This document shows, in pieces, positions 1 through 9,153 of a stretch of 64,000 nt of DNA. The stretch lies in the NCBI GenBank assembly GCA_020629545.1, contig JAHDDC010000009.1, positions 16,454-80,453 on the forward strand, written 5' to 3'. The notes beneath the pieces are model-generated. The model made no database searches and had not been told where the DNA came from. It was given only the letters and a program-made list of their open reading frames with translations. Within the stretch, counting starts at the first letter, position 1. Each line of letters begins with the position of its first letter. The translations under genes and the position numbers were made by a program. Origin of the DNA: Hellea sp. GTDB lineage: Bacteria > Pseudomonadota > Alphaproteobacteria > Caulobacterales > Maricaulaceae.

Positions 1-1
1 A

Positions 2-637
2 CAATCCCGTATCGCACTTGAGGAAAAACGGCTGCGGTTTAAACTGGTTGCGATTGACCCCTGGAACCTGAGCGAAGACTTTTTAGTGATGGCCCCTGAG
101 GGCGTTCCGCCTGTGCTGACAGAGGTTGTGGCCGGCGGCAAACTTACGATTTCAGGCGCGCGCGCGATTTGCGAATATGCTGAGGATCATGGCGGTAAAA
201 ATTCTATTCTTCCGGGCACTCCGGGAGAGCGCGCAGAAGCGCGGCGACTATGTGCCTGGTTTGACGGAAAATTTCAGGACGAAGTTAATGCCTATATTTT
301 ACATGAACGCGCCGAGAAGACTCTGATCGGCGGAGGATCGCCTCATCCTCCGACCTTGCGGGAAGGCCGTAAGCAATTGCAATTTCATCTGGACTATCTC
401 ACCTGGCTCTTAAAAGATCGGGATTGCCTGGCCGGACATCAATATTCGCTCGGTGATATCGCAGCGGCCGCGAATATTTCATGTCTGGATTATTTTGGCG
501 AAATCCCCTGGAAAGATTATGGGCGCCTGAAAGACTGGTACCAAAAGGTGAAGTCCAGGCCAAGCTTCCGCCCTATCCTAAAAGATCAATTGCCGGGTCT
601 TATTCCGCCCAGACACTATGCGGATCTGGATTTCTAA
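2..637 (+). CDS. Glutathione S-transferase family protein (5' end cut by window)
   Basis: The reading frame is open from base 2, so the start lies outside the window; the first internal ATG (86) is not the true start. The visible part begins in the thioredoxin-like N-terminal domain (segment LEEKRLRFKLVAID, then a cis-Pro-like GVPPVL and the glutathione-contacting region ISGARAICEYAED) and continues into the all-helical C-terminal domain with the capping motif YSLGDIAAAA. GSTs conjugate or transfer glutathione in the cytoplasm; the substrate cannot be told from sequence. queG starts 2 bp after its stop, so the two are probably co-transcribed. Confidence 0.85.
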   Translation, partial: QSRIALEEKRLRFKLVAIDPWNLSEDFLVMAPEGVPPVLTEVVAGGKLTISGARAICEYAEDHGGKNSILPGTPGERAEARRLCAWFDGKFQDEVNAYILHERAEKTLIGGGSPHPPTLREGRKQLQFHLDYLTWLLKDRDCLAGHQYSLGDIAAAANISCLDYFGEIPWKDYGRLKDWYQKVKSRPSFRPILKDQLPGLIPPRHYADLDF

Positions 638-639
638 CC

Positions 640-1683
640 ATGACAACCGCATTGTCGAAACGGGTTTTGAGTCGTTGCCGGGATTTGGGATTTACGGCCC
701 CGCACATTGCGAGCTTGGACGAGTTTGGCGATGAACATGGTGAGCGCCTCAAAGAATTTGTCCGAAAGAATTTTCAAGGCACTATGGATTGGATCGACGA
801 AACCCTGGATCGCCGATCACACCCCCAAGCGATGTGGCCTGATGCCAAAACAGCGATTATTCTGGGCATGAATTACGGGCCGGATTTGGACCCGCTAGAG
901 AATTTATTATATCCTGAAAAAGGGTCAATTTCTGTTTATGCCCGGAACCGCGATTATCATGATATTATCAAGGGCCGCCTCAAGGAGGTGGCTGGCCTCA
1001 TTGCCAGAGATACGGGTGAGGCCGTAAAAGTTTTTGTCGACACGGCGCCTTTAATGGAAAAGCCATTGGCCATGCAATCCGGTCTGGGCTGGCAAGGCAA
1101 ACATACAAATCTGGTCAGCCGGGATTACGGAAGCTGGCTTTTTCTCGGGACAATTTTATGTGCCGCAGATCTGACGCCAACGCCCGCAGAAATTGACCAT
1201 TGCGGAACATGCCGCGACTGTCTCGATATTTGTCCAACCAATGCCTTTCCCGCGCCCTATCAACTGGATGCGCGTAAATGCATATCCTACCTCACCATCG
1301 AACATGCCGGTCCGATTGACGAGGGTTTACGCCCGAAAATCGGCAACCGCATTTATGGATGTGACGATTGCCTTGCCGTTTGCCCGTGGAACAAATTCGC
1401 CAAAATGGGCCAGGAGGCGAAACTAAGGGCCCGGGAAGATCTCAACGCGCCGGAGCTCTCTGATCTGGCAGAACTTCGGCCCGAGACATTCAAAAACCTG
1501 TTTTCAGGCTCCCCCATTAAACGTATAGGCTGGAGCCGATTTATACGAAATGTGCTCTATGCTATTGGGAATAGCGGTTCAGTCAATTTGATCCCGTCGG
1601 CGGCCCGGTATTTAGACAATGAAGATCCGGTTTTGTCCGACGCGGCAGGCTGGGCCATAAAACGATTGGAAAACCATGTTTGA
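640..1683 (+). CDS. queG: Epoxyqueuosine reductase QueG
   Basis: 347 aa. QueG carries out the last step of queuosine synthesis, reducing epoxyqueuosine to queuosine in the anticodon loop of tRNA, using cobalamin and two 4Fe-4S clusters. The sequence shows the paired ferredoxin motifs CGTCRDCLDICP and YGCDDCLAVCPWN and the conserved KHTNLVSRDYGSWLFLG segment. A longer frame opens upstream at 481, but that part overlaps the GST gene; the ATG at 640, 2 bp after the GST stop, gives the normal family length and N-terminus. It overlaps the following HIT gene by 8 bp, indicating translational coupling. Confidence 0.95.
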   Translation: MTTALSKRVLSRCRDLGFTAPHIASLDEFGDEHGERLKEFVRKNFQGTMDWIDETLDRRSHPQAMWPDAKTAIILGMNYGPDLDPLENLLYPEKGSISVYARNRDYHDIIKGRLKEVAGLIARDTGEAVKVFVDTAPLMEKPLAMQSGLGWQGKHTNLVSRDYGSWLFLGTILCAADLTPTPAEIDHCGTCRDCLDICPTNAFPAPYQLDARKCISYLTIEHAGPIDEGLRPKIGNRIYGCDDCLAVCPWNKFAKMGQEAKLRAREDLNAPELSDLAELRPETFKNLFSGSPIKRIGWSRFIRNVLYAIGNSGSVNLIPSAARYLDNEDPVLSDAAGWAIKRLENHV

Positions 1684-2101
1684 GTTACACTCTGACCTCA
1701 TCCGCGACGGTATCGATTTAGGTGCCTTTCCTCTGTGCCGGGTATTGATGATAAATGACAAGTCCTATCCCTGGTTCGTTCTGGTGCCGCAGCGCGCGGA
1801 TATTCGGGATACCATTGATCTTGAGCCAAAGGATTATGATCAATTGTGGCGTGAAAGCCGAATTTTTAGCCAAGGTATTATGGAGCTATTTCAAGGGGAG
1901 AAACTCAACGTTGCCGCGCTTGGGAATATGACGCCCCAGCTCCACGTCCATCATGTCGTACGATATAAAAACGATGCAGCCTGGCCCGGACCCATTTGGG
2001 GCCAACAGCCTATGATACCTTACGCATCAGAAGACTTGAATTCCGTCAGGGATCGATTATCTCGCGCTAACATGATCGGGTTTGAGCCTTTGTCACAATA
2101 G
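1676..2101 (+). CDS. HIT family nucleotide-binding protein
   Basis: 141 aa, the size of single-domain HIT proteins. It has the C-terminal histidine motif in the form QLHVHHVVRY, followed by DAAWPGPIWG, which is typical of the alphaproteobacterial diadenosine-polyphosphate-hydrolase-like subgroup. HIT proteins hydrolyse nucleoside phosphoramidates or dinucleoside polyphosphates in the cytoplasm; the substrate here is not known. The motif has histidines at its first, third and fourth positions, slightly different from the usual LHVHVIAR. The start overlaps the end of queG by 8 bp. Confidence 0.9.
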   Translation: MFELHSDLIRDGIDLGAFPLCRVLMINDKSYPWFVLVPQRADIRDTIDLEPKDYDQLWRESRIFSQGIMELFQGEKLNVAALGNMTPQLHVHHVVRYKNDAAWPGPIWGQQPMIPYASEDLNSVRDRLSRANMIGFEPLSQ

Positions 2102-2164
2102 CCCAGAGTATTTTGGTTTTTCGCAACGGGCATTGATAGTGGCCATTTTCTTCAAAGAACAATT

Positions 2165-2371
2165 ATGACAGATCTTACATATACGATATCAGGTCTTGTA
2201 GCTTGCGCCCTTATCGGGGCTTTTGCTTTTTACAAGCATTTCAAAAAACATGATGGCTTCAAGGCGCCCATAATCCCGTGGATTATTCCCTGCCTGGCAG
2301 CGCTGGCAACCGGGTTTATGTTACTCGTGCACTTGGTCAATATTTTGGGGATTGAAACGGGACGCCGCTGA
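2165..2371 (+). CDS. Small two-helix membrane protein, unknown function
   Basis: 68 aa with two strongly hydrophobic segments (about residues 7-24 and 39-63) joined by a short basic loop, KHFKKHDGFK, which suggests a hairpin in the inner membrane. I do not recognise a family. The Shine-Dalgarno sequence is weak (AAAGAAC). It follows the HIT gene by 63 bp in the same direction. Its last 50 bp overlap a possible small gene on the other strand (2321-2464); at most one of the two need be real in the overlap. Confidence 0.55.
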   Translation: MTDLTYTISGLVACALIGAFAFYKHFKKHDGFKAPIIPWIIPCLAALATGFMLLVHLVNILGIETGRR

Positions 2372-2464
2372 GTAGAGTAACCAAGCGCCAATATAGGCGA
2401 TAAACAATTTCCAGAACCGCCATTCAAAGCAGACATGATCTGGTTTAGCAGCCTGCCTCTTCAT
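2321..2464 (-). CDS. Possible 47-aa single-span membrane protein
   Basis: An ATG-initiated frame on the minus strand, 18 bp downstream of the alkylsulfatase stop, encodes a basic N-terminus, an aromatic stretch, one hydrophobic segment (WKLFIAYIGAWLLYSAA) and a short polar tail. The codons for LFIAYIGAW lie in a 44-bp stretch nearly identical to part of the coq4-like gene at 9385-9429, in the same reading frame. No good ribosome binding site is visible. It could be a real small protein or a decaying copy of part of coq4. Confidence 0.3.
   Translation of the reverse strand: MKRQAAKPDHVCFEWRFWKLFIAYIGAWLLYSAASRFNPQNIDQVHE
2381..2424. repeat. Near-identical copy of a coq4 segment (copy 1)
   Basis: 44 bp matching 9385-9429 inside the coq4-like gene with one substitution and one single-base gap. 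The similarity stops abruptly on both sides. Confidence 0.8.
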
Positions 2465-2482
2465 ATTTGAAAAGTGTACGAA

Positions 2483-4198
2483 TTAGAACAAGCCGAAGAA
2501 AGCTTTAGCACCCGAGACATTATCGGTCTCAATAGCGCCTTTTTCGATGGCGTCGGCGAAACTGATTTGTCCAACCAGGACACCAATCATCGTTCTTCGG
2601 TCGACTGTTATGGCATTGGTTGTTGGATTTGGATGTCCCGCAACTGGCCGGACGGTCGCGACACCTTTGCGGACAGTTATCATATTGGTTTCATCTTCGC
2701 CTTTGAACTTAACAATCCAGCTTTCTTTAACATTGGCACTGTCTTTCATATTGACGCGAGGTGTCAGTGCTTCGACCAGTTTGATATTTTCGACGCTCCC
2801 CAAAAGTCCGCCCACATCCAGAAGCGGTTTCTGTTTGGAGCGGTCAAGCTCGTCTCTTAGCATTAGGGCCTCTGTGAGGAGGTAGTTTCTTTGGCTCGTG
2901 CTCTCTGAGGCATAGGCGGCGCTGTTGAGCGCGCTGACTAAGATCTCTTCGGCGTCTTTATCGTCGGGATTGATGATTGTTGCGGCCTGCGCCAATTTTG
3001 AAGCCCAGCCAAAGTCGCCTCTGTCATAAGCATCTTTAGCGGCGCTGAGCATAGCATCTCGACCACCGGCTAGTAACATCAAATTTTCAGCCACTTCATT
3101 GGGGGTGGTTTCGATAAGCTCGACAGGATCATCCCCGTACCAACCGCCAAGGCGGCTGTAGAGACCACGCCAGACATAGCCCATGGTATGATAGTGCCAT
3201 TGCAGGTCGGGATCATTTTTAAGATGAGCGGGAATCTCAAGATTAGCTAGCGCTATATCACGAGGCGTACCGCTATTAATGGCGCGCACTACAGAGTCTG
3301 TCAGGAACTGGATCATATCGCGGGCATTCATGAGGCTTTTTCTGACGTCATCCGCGCCCAAAACAGCGCGGCCATGGCCCGGGATCATGGCTTCAGCGGG
3401 ATAGTCGAGGAACATATCAAGGGAACGAATAAAAGCGTAAGGGTCTCGGCCCAATTCATTACGCGGCGTTGAGGCATAGGGGCCCGTACCGCCCCAGGCA
3501 TCACCAACCGCCAGAACTTTGTCATCAGGGAGCCAGATACCATATTCATCGTCAATATCGGACGGCGCATTAATAATCTCTATGCGCACACCATCAATGT
3601 TGAGCTTCTCGCCGCCCGCCAGTAATTCGCTGGGCGGGAAATAGGTGGCGCGTCCATCCATTGTTGTAATACCTATTCCTGACCCAACATTATCGGGCAG
3701 TAACGGCCCCATCTGATCTACGGCACGTTTGAGGATAAAAGGCATGCGCGACGACACGGTTTCATTACGGTAACGCTCATAATTGACATGACCGTAAATC
3801 GGTATGCTGCCGTCCGTAAATGCAGCGACACCACCTACGTGGTCTCCGTGGCCATGTGTATAAAATATATGCGTGATAGGCTTATCTGAGATTTTTCGAA
3901 AGTCCGCCAGTGCTTTCTCGGCTGGTCCCGTCCACCAACCCGTGTCGATCATGATGATACCATTATCAGCCTCAACGAAAGCAAAATTGGAATAGCTATA
4001 ACCTTGCGCCATATAGACCCGATCGCTCATTTTCACGAGTTGGGGCTTGGCGAACTTTTCCATATGCTTTGCAAGCTTGGAGTTGACAGCAGGCGTTGGC
4101 GCTGCGATCGAAAAATCTGTCTCAGATGTTTCAGTATTTGCTTTACACCCAGCCAGAACCAATCCGCCAACGGCGACCATAAAAACCAGTTTTTTCAC
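2483..4198 (-). CDS. SdsA-like alkyl/aryl-sulfatase, metallo-beta-lactamase fold lipoprotein
   Basis: 571 aa. Family members cleave alkyl sulfate esters such as dodecyl sulfate to alcohol and sulfate with a binuclear zinc site. The metal motif THGHGDHVGG is visible, with further ligand regions IPGHGRAV and MIDTGWWTGPAE. A dimerisation region (WRGLYSRLGGWYGDDP) and a C-terminal SCP2-like sterol-carrier domain follow, in the usual order for the family. The N-terminus is a lipoprotein signal ending in VLAGC, so the protein should be exported and membrane-anchored. The GTG start at 4198 is chosen because GGGGAGGAA lies just before it; the longer ATG frame to 4267 would run into the desaturase gene. 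Confidence 0.85.
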   Translation of the reverse strand: MKKLVFMVAVGGLVLAGCKANTETSETDFSIAAPTPAVNSKLAKHMEKFAKPQLVKMSDRVYMAQGYSYSNFAFVEADNGIIMIDTGWWTGPAEKALADFRKISDKPITHIFYTHGHGDHVGGVAAFTDGSIPIYGHVNYERYRNETVSSRMPFILKRAVDQMGPLLPDNVGSGIGITTMDGRATYFPPSELLAGGEKLNIDGVRIEIINAPSDIDDEYGIWLPDDKVLAVGDAWGGTGPYASTPRNELGRDPYAFIRSLDMFLDYPAEAMIPGHGRAVLGADDVRKSLMNARDMIQFLTDSVVRAINSGTPRDIALANLEIPAHLKNDPDLQWHYHTMGYVWRGLYSRLGGWYGDDPVELIETTPNEVAENLMLLAGGRDAMLSAAKDAYDRGDFGWASKLAQAATIINPDDKDAEEILVSALNSAAYASESTSQRNYLLTEALMLRDELDRSKQKPLLDVGGLLGSVENIKLVEALTPRVNMKDSANVKESWIVKFKGEDETNMITVRKGVATVRPVAGHPNPTTNAITVDRRTMIGVLVGQISFADAIEKGAIETDNVSGAKAFFGLF

Positions 4199-4217
4199 AA
4201 TTTCCTCCCCGGAAAAT

Positions 4218-5081
4218 TTACATATTTTTCGGATTAATCCCGAAAGCCGGAACCATGGCGGGATCATGGCTTAGATGTTCGTCCAGCTTCGAATTCCAGA
4301 TTTTTCGCATGCGGTAAAAGGGTACAGCCGGATAGAGATGATGCGTTAGGTGGAAATTCTGATACATCAAAACCGGCGACCACAACCAGTAAGCGCCTTC
4401 GCGGTTATTGGTGGCTTTATAAGGGTCTTCTTTTTCAGAAATCGTATGGGGTGTATGCGGCAGATAGACAAAAACAATGGCCATAAAAAATATCGATATG
4501 CGCTGCGGGATAATCCATAAAACCAGTAACTCCCAGCCATAGCCAGCGAGCGTAATCCCGCCCCACAAAATGACGGTGAAAATAAACATGAGAACAATAT
4601 TGCGCTTCTCGCCTGCGGGACGAACTTTCCAAAATTTCAAATATTGCCACCCATAGGACAGATCCAGAAACGGCCAAACCAGAGGGCGTAAAAAGGCAGG
4701 CTTGATTTTAACGATGGCGTCGGCTTTGTCCTCGGGACCATTGGCATGACGATGATGTCTGAAATGAATGAAGCGCACGACTTCAAACGGCACAACTGTC
4801 GAAAAATAAAACAAGGAGAGCCGCCCGATCCAGTCATTGACGTGTTTGTTCTGAGACACGGCGCGGTGCAAACCGTCATGGAGCGGTGTAAAGTAAATAT
4901 AGCCGACAATGCCGTTGATAAAACAGGCGAGCCATATGGAAATCTGTCCAGAAATCGCCGCATAGCTACTGCCAAGGAGCACCCCAAGGCTTACAACAAA
5001 CATAATAATAGTGGGCCAGGCATAGCGCGGCGGTTGTCGCAATTGCGCGAAAAGTTCTTCATTGTTGATCGCATTGGACAT
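4218..5081 (-). CDS. Membrane fatty-acid desaturase / hydroxylase family protein
   Basis: 287 aa, di-iron membrane enzyme. The three histidine boxes are present: HDGLH, HFRHHRH and HLTHHLYP, interleaved with four to five hydrophobic segments. Such enzymes introduce double bonds or hydroxyl groups into acyl chains or carotenoids in the cytoplasmic membrane. The sequence alone does not separate desaturase from hydroxylase. It lies 19 bp upstream of the alkylsulfatase gene in the same direction, so both may act on long alkyl or acyl chains from one transcript; that link is inference. Confidence 0.8.
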   Translation of the reverse strand: MSNAINNEELFAQLRQPPRYAWPTIIMFVVSLGVLLGSSYAAISGQISIWLACFINGIVGYIYFTPLHDGLHRAVSQNKHVNDWIGRLSLFYFSTVVPFEVVRFIHFRHHRHANGPEDKADAIVKIKPAFLRPLVWPFLDLSYGWQYLKFWKVRPAGEKRNIVLMFIFTVILWGGITLAGYGWELLVLWIIPQRISIFFMAIVFVYLPHTPHTISEKEDPYKATNNREGAYWLWSPVLMYQNFHLTHHLYPAVPFYRMRKIWNSKLDEHLSHDPAMVPAFGINPKNM

Positions 5082-5149
5082 AGCGCTGACTCCTGCTTGA
5101 TTTCATAGATAATTAAAAATAGGCTGTAAAGCCTATTGGGAGATAACGG

Positions 5150-6760
5150 ATGGGATCAAAATTTTTGGCGATTGGATTCGTCGTTGCTATCATTGGGATT
5201 GCGGGCTGCACAAAAACCGAGACCCATTCTGCGGCTCCGCCCCAACATCCTTTTTTGATGGCCGATAGCGTCTATCCCATGATCCATTTTGATGCGGCAC
5301 AAACGGATTACACAGAGCTTCCCATGTGGACAGGTACAGAAACCATTGATCCGTCTCGCATAGCCTTCGCCCCGACAGGGATTGGCAATATCGGGTTTGC
5401 TCACCGAACCTATCCCAATGGGGATGAGGTTGTTTTTCTATCTGGACCCAGTCACGTCGCCAAATATCGTCTCCCGCCCAAAGGCGGCCTGGAATATATT
5501 GACGAGATCACTATTCCGGGATTTGAGCAGCACTATATCTCTCCGGAAGAGACAGGCGCGCTTGTGGCCGACCTTGATGCTCTTGCCCGCGATGAACCTG
5601 CCTTTATCGAACGTGCACAAAAGACCTTACGGGAAAAAGACATAACTCTGCACAGTTATGCCAGCGGCGTTTACACATTAATGGATAAAGACGGGCATTA
5701 TTATGCCGGTTACGGCACCAAGCTCATTCGGGTTTCTGATGTGACCAAGGATGATCCGTCTTCCAAAATCCATATTTCCGGCCGCCGTGATTTACGAGAC
5801 GATATGCCCAAAGAGCTGAGAGATACCATCAGCCGTTTCATCGGCATGAATATCACCTGGGATGGTCATATCGTTGTGGCCTTATCCGGTGCTGTGGCAG
5901 TTGTGGATCGAAATATGCGATATGCAAAAGTCGCTCCCATTACTGGCGAATTTGTCGATAACTCAATTACAGTTGATGATCGAAACGGCATTTATCTGGT
6001 AACCGATCAATATATGCGAAAGCTGGTCTGGACGGGCGAGCGGCTCTCCTTTGATGAAAAAGACGGGGCCTGGAAAGAAGGTTATGACTGGGTCAAAAAA
6101 CCGACCTCACTGTCTCGCGGTGCGGGAACAACGCCGACCGTCATGGGGTTTGGAGATGATGACCGGCTGGTGATTATCGCCGATCAGGGTGACCCGGTGA
6201 AAGCCGTTGCTTTCTGGCGTGACGAAATCCCGGCCGATGCCCGAACAGTTGAAGGCGCTCCATCCAAACGTACAGCCGGGCATTACGAACTGACCATTCC
6301 CGTTAAATCGACGGTCGAATGGTCGCCCCATGTCAGCGGGTATGGCGTCATGATGTTTGGGTCTGACTTTCTGGATCCGGTACGTTGGGAGCACGGCTTT
6401 GATCTCGTCTCAACCTGCGTCACAAGCGGGCTAACACGGCCCGCCCCTACAGGGGCTGAGAAATTTCATTGGGACCCTGAGGAGAACCGCTTTGTCGGCG
6501 ACTGGAGCTATGCCGATAAAGGATTTACCTGGTCACTGGCACCCGTTTCCGGCGCTTCCAATTCCGTTCATCTCGCTACCATTGAAGACGGCGTTTACAG
6601 CTTGACGGGATTTGACTGGAGAACAGGGAAGCCTTTAGGTGAAATCACTCTGGGCAAAAGCGTCAAGTTTAACACCTGCGGCGCATTCCACATCCCAATG
6701 CCTGACGGGTCGCTTTACATGACGTCATTATTCGGTGGTGTCCGGATCATGCCGAGATGA
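5150..6760 (+). CDS. Large secreted lipoprotein of unknown function
   Basis: 536 aa with a clear lipoprotein signal (hydrophobic core then GIAGC at about residues 16-20). The rest has no transmembrane segment and contains recurring blade-like units (for example DGHYYAGYGTKLIRVSD, WDGHIVVALSGAVAVVD, DRNGIYLVTDQYMRKLVW), which look like a beta-propeller. I do not recognise a named family. It is divergent from the desaturase and convergent with the TetR/acyl-CoA ligase pair, and its stop abuts the TetR stop at 6760/6761. A role in lipid uptake would be a guess. Confidence 0.8.
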   Translation: MGSKFLAIGFVVAIIGIAGCTKTETHSAAPPQHPFLMADSVYPMIHFDAAQTDYTELPMWTGTETIDPSRIAFAPTGIGNIGFAHRTYPNGDEVVFLSGPSHVAKYRLPPKGGLEYIDEITIPGFEQHYISPEETGALVADLDALARDEPAFIERAQKTLREKDITLHSYASGVYTLMDKDGHYYAGYGTKLIRVSDVTKDDPSSKIHISGRRDLRDDMPKELRDTISRFIGMNITWDGHIVVALSGAVAVVDRNMRYAKVAPITGEFVDNSITVDDRNGIYLVTDQYMRKLVWTGERLSFDEKDGAWKEGYDWVKKPTSLSRGAGTTPTVMGFGDDDRLVIIADQGDPVKAVAFWRDEIPADARTVEGAPSKRTAGHYELTIPVKSTVEWSPHVSGYGVMMFGSDFLDPVRWEHGFDLVSTCVTSGLTRPAPTGAEKFHWDPEENRFVGDWSYADKGFTWSLAPVSGASNSVHLATIEDGVYSLTGFDWRTGKPLGEITLGKSVKFNTCGAFHIPMPDGSLYMTSLFGGVRIMPR

Positions 6761-7357
6761 TTAGGCAAACAGACTAAATAATCTGTCAGACGTTTTCTTA
6801 TCCAGACTGTGAGAAATCAGACTGAGATATTGCCTGAAAGCCTTACGTACAGCTCCGGTATTGCGCCCGGTCTCTTGGCCTACTTCCCGCAGATATTCCA
6901 AACCAAAGCGAACAATGATGACGGTGTTAACCGACAAATCAGTAAGACGATCTTGAGGGTAATTCATATGACCTGCCTCGATCAAAGCTTTGTAGAATTC
7001 GACAAATTGAACACGGGTCTCTTCATAAAGCTTGGGAATTTCGCCCATAAATCGCTCATTATGCTCGCCATAATCGGCCTGATCCCGATAAAGAAAACGA
7101 TACTCCCGAAGTTCGTTGGAATAGGCCGCCAAAAATGTACAGAAATCGTCGACGACCATATCCGCGCCACTTGGCCGGATTTTGGCACGTTCCAACAGGT
7201 CTGCCGTAAACTGCTCCGTGATGGCTTCGATCAAATCCTGCTTAGTCTTGAAATGATACCAAAGATTGCCGCGAGCAATGCCGATTTCACTGGACAGCAT
7301 TTCAATAGTGACCTTGCCAAAGCCCTGTTCATTAAACAGGCGGCGGGCCGTCAGCAA
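6761..7357 (-). CDS. TetR/AcrR family transcriptional regulator
   Basis: About 198 aa. The N-terminal helix-turn-helix (TARRLFNEQGFGKVTIEMLSSEIGIARGNLWYHFKTKQDLIEAI) is classic TetR; the C-terminal ligand domain is all-helical and unassigned. The gene lies just downstream of the acyl-CoA ligase on the same strand, so it may control it in response to an acyl-CoA or fatty acid (inference). The start is a problem: the frame reads further upstream to 7390 in good family-like sequence (KTKDRILL) but contains no ATG or GTG. The given TTG trims the first helix. GAGGGG at about 7392-7387 suggests initiation near 7384-7378 at a non-standard codon. Confidence 0.85.
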   Translation of the reverse strand: MLTARRLFNEQGFGKVTIEMLSSEIGIARGNLWYHFKTKQDLIEAITEQFTADLLERAKIRPSGADMVVDDFCTFLAAYSNELREYRFLYRDQADYGEHNERFMGEIPKLYEETRVQFVEFYKALIEAGHMNYPQDRLTDLSVNTVIIVRFGLEYLREVGQETGRNTGAVRKAFRQYLSLISHSLDKKTSDRLFSLFA

Positions 7358-7397
7358 TATTCTATCTTTGGTTTTTATGGCAATTGCCCCTCACTGA

Positions 7398-9029
7398 TCA
7401 GAGGTCTTTGTAGTGATCTCCGAACATTTTGCGCAAGGGTTTTTTGTCAATTTTACCTGTCGCGGTCAGCGGCATATCCTCAATAAAGACCACGTCATCC
7501 GGCAGTTGCCATTTGGCGTGTTCTTCGGCAATTTTGGCAATGATGCTTTCCTTGCTAGGGTTCATACCTTCCTTTTTGACAACGACCAAGAGAGGCCGTT
7601 CTTCCCATTTTTTATGGGCGATGCCAATGCAGGCCGCAATTTGGACTTCTGAGTGACCAACGGCCGTATTCTCGATATCGACTGATGATATCCACTCCCC
7701 GCCTGATTTTATTACGTCCTTGGCGCGGTCGGTGATTTGCATGTTTCCGTGCTCGTCAATATTGGCCACATCACCGGTATCAAACCAGCCCTCGGCATCG
7801 AGCGCGCTTTGTTCTGCCTTGTAATATCGCTCTATCACCCATGGGCCTTTGACCATTAATTTCCCAGATGTCTCACCATCATGCGGCAGGATGTTTCCGT
7901 CCTCATCGACAATTTTCATGTCCACGCCAAAGGCTGGTCGGCCCTGCTTGCAGCGCACCTGCATGCGTTCTTCATAGGACAGATCATCCCAATAAGGCAG
8001 TGGTCGGTTCATGGTACCCAGCGGACTCATTTCAGTCATCCCCCAAGCCTGAATGACGTCCACTTCATAATCGCGTTCAAATCGTTCAAACATGGACCGC
8101 GGAACAGCGGACCCACCGATAAAGGTTTCGCGTAAATGTGGCAGCTTTAATTGATTGGCGTCGAGATAATCGAGAAGCCCTGTCCATACGGTTGGCACGG
8201 CACCGGACACTGTACATTTTTCGGCGGTCGCCAATTCATAGACACTTTTGCCGTCCATATGAGGCCCGGCCATGACGAGCTTGGCGCCGACCATAGGCAC
8301 CCCAAAAGACAACCCCCAACTATTGGCGTGGAATTGCGGCACGATCATAAGAAAGCTGTCTTGCGCGGTAATATTAAAAACGTCGGCCCCGCCAGCTGTC
8401 AGGGCGTGAATGATATTTGAACGGTGCGAATAGAGCACGCCTTTCGGATTGCCTGTCGTGCCAGAAGTATAGCAAAGGGAGCTGGCGGCATTCTCATCAA
8501 ATTCCGGCCAGTCATAGTCTTCTGGTTCATCAGCCAGCATATCTTCATAACATAATACCGGGATAGAAATATGGGATGTGTCCGGCATGTGTTCTCGGTC
8601 GGTTAAAAGGATCAAGCCCTCTAGCTTGGGCAGGCGGTCCAGAACATTGGCGATCACAGGCAAGAATGTAATATCCAAACAGATAAAACGGTTCTCAGCG
8701 TGATTAACGATGTAATCTATCTGATCCGGGAATAGTCTTGGGTTCAGTGTATGCGATACCGCCCCCATACCCCCAATGGCGTACCAGCACTCCAAATGGC
8801 GCCAGCTATTCCAGGCCATTGTCCCAATAACATCGCCATGTTTTATGCCGAGCCGATCCAATGCATTGGCGAGTTTTTTGATACGCTGATACAAAGCATA
8901 ATACCCGATGCGATGTATGCCGCCCTCTACCGTGTTCGTGACCACCTCTACGTTCGGATGCCAACGGGCCGCATGTTTCATGATGCTGATCAGATTAAAT
9001 TTCTCAACCTGCATATTTCCTTGGATCAT
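7398..9029 (-). CDS. Medium/long-chain fatty acid--CoA ligase (AMP-dependent)
   Basis: 543 aa. This class activates fatty acids to acyl-CoA through an acyl-adenylate. Visible signatures are the P-loop-like [17 protein letters not shown], the motif [12 protein letters not shown], the WFDTGD motif and the C-terminal lysine region [15 protein letters not shown]. It most resembles the AlkK-type fatty-acyl-CoA synthetases used for alkane or fatty-acid growth (family knowledge, not tested). The ATG at 9029 has AAAGGAGG just upstream. The TetR gene follows after 7 bp or more. Confidence 0.9.
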   Translation of the reverse strand: MIQGNMQVEKFNLISIMKHAARWHPNVEVVTNTVEGGIHRIGYYALYQRIKKLANALDRLGIKHGDVIGTMAWNSWRHLECWYAIGGMGAVSHTLNPRLFPDQIDYIVNHAENRFICLDITFLPVIANVLDRLPKLEGLILLTDREHMPDTSHISIPVLCYEDMLADEPEDYDWPEFDENAASSLCYTSGTTGNPKGVLYSHRSNIIHALTAGGADVFNITAQDSFLMIVPQFHANSWGLSFGVPMVGAKLVMAGPHMDGKSVYELATAEKCTVSGAVPTVWTGLLDYLDANQLKLPHLRETFIGGSAVPRSMFERFERDYEVDVIQAWGMTEMSPLGTMNRPLPYWDDLSYEERMQVRCKQGRPAFGVDMKIVDEDGNILPHDGETSGKLMVKGPWVIERYYKAEQSALDAEGWFDTGDVANIDEHGNMQITDRAKDVIKSGGEWISSVDIENTAVGHSEVQIAACIGIAHKKWEERPLLVVVKKEGMNPSKESIIAKIAEEHAKWQLPDDVVFIEDMPLTATGKIDKKPLRKMFGDHYKDL

Positions 9030-9153
9030 AGAGCCTCCTTTGCCTTTAGGCTATTTAACCTAATCTTGGACAGCTTGTCTACGAACATCCAGAAAGATGC
9101 ATTTAATGTCAGGGCTCGGGAAAACGATGAGCCAGTAAAAAGGGTACGCGTTA

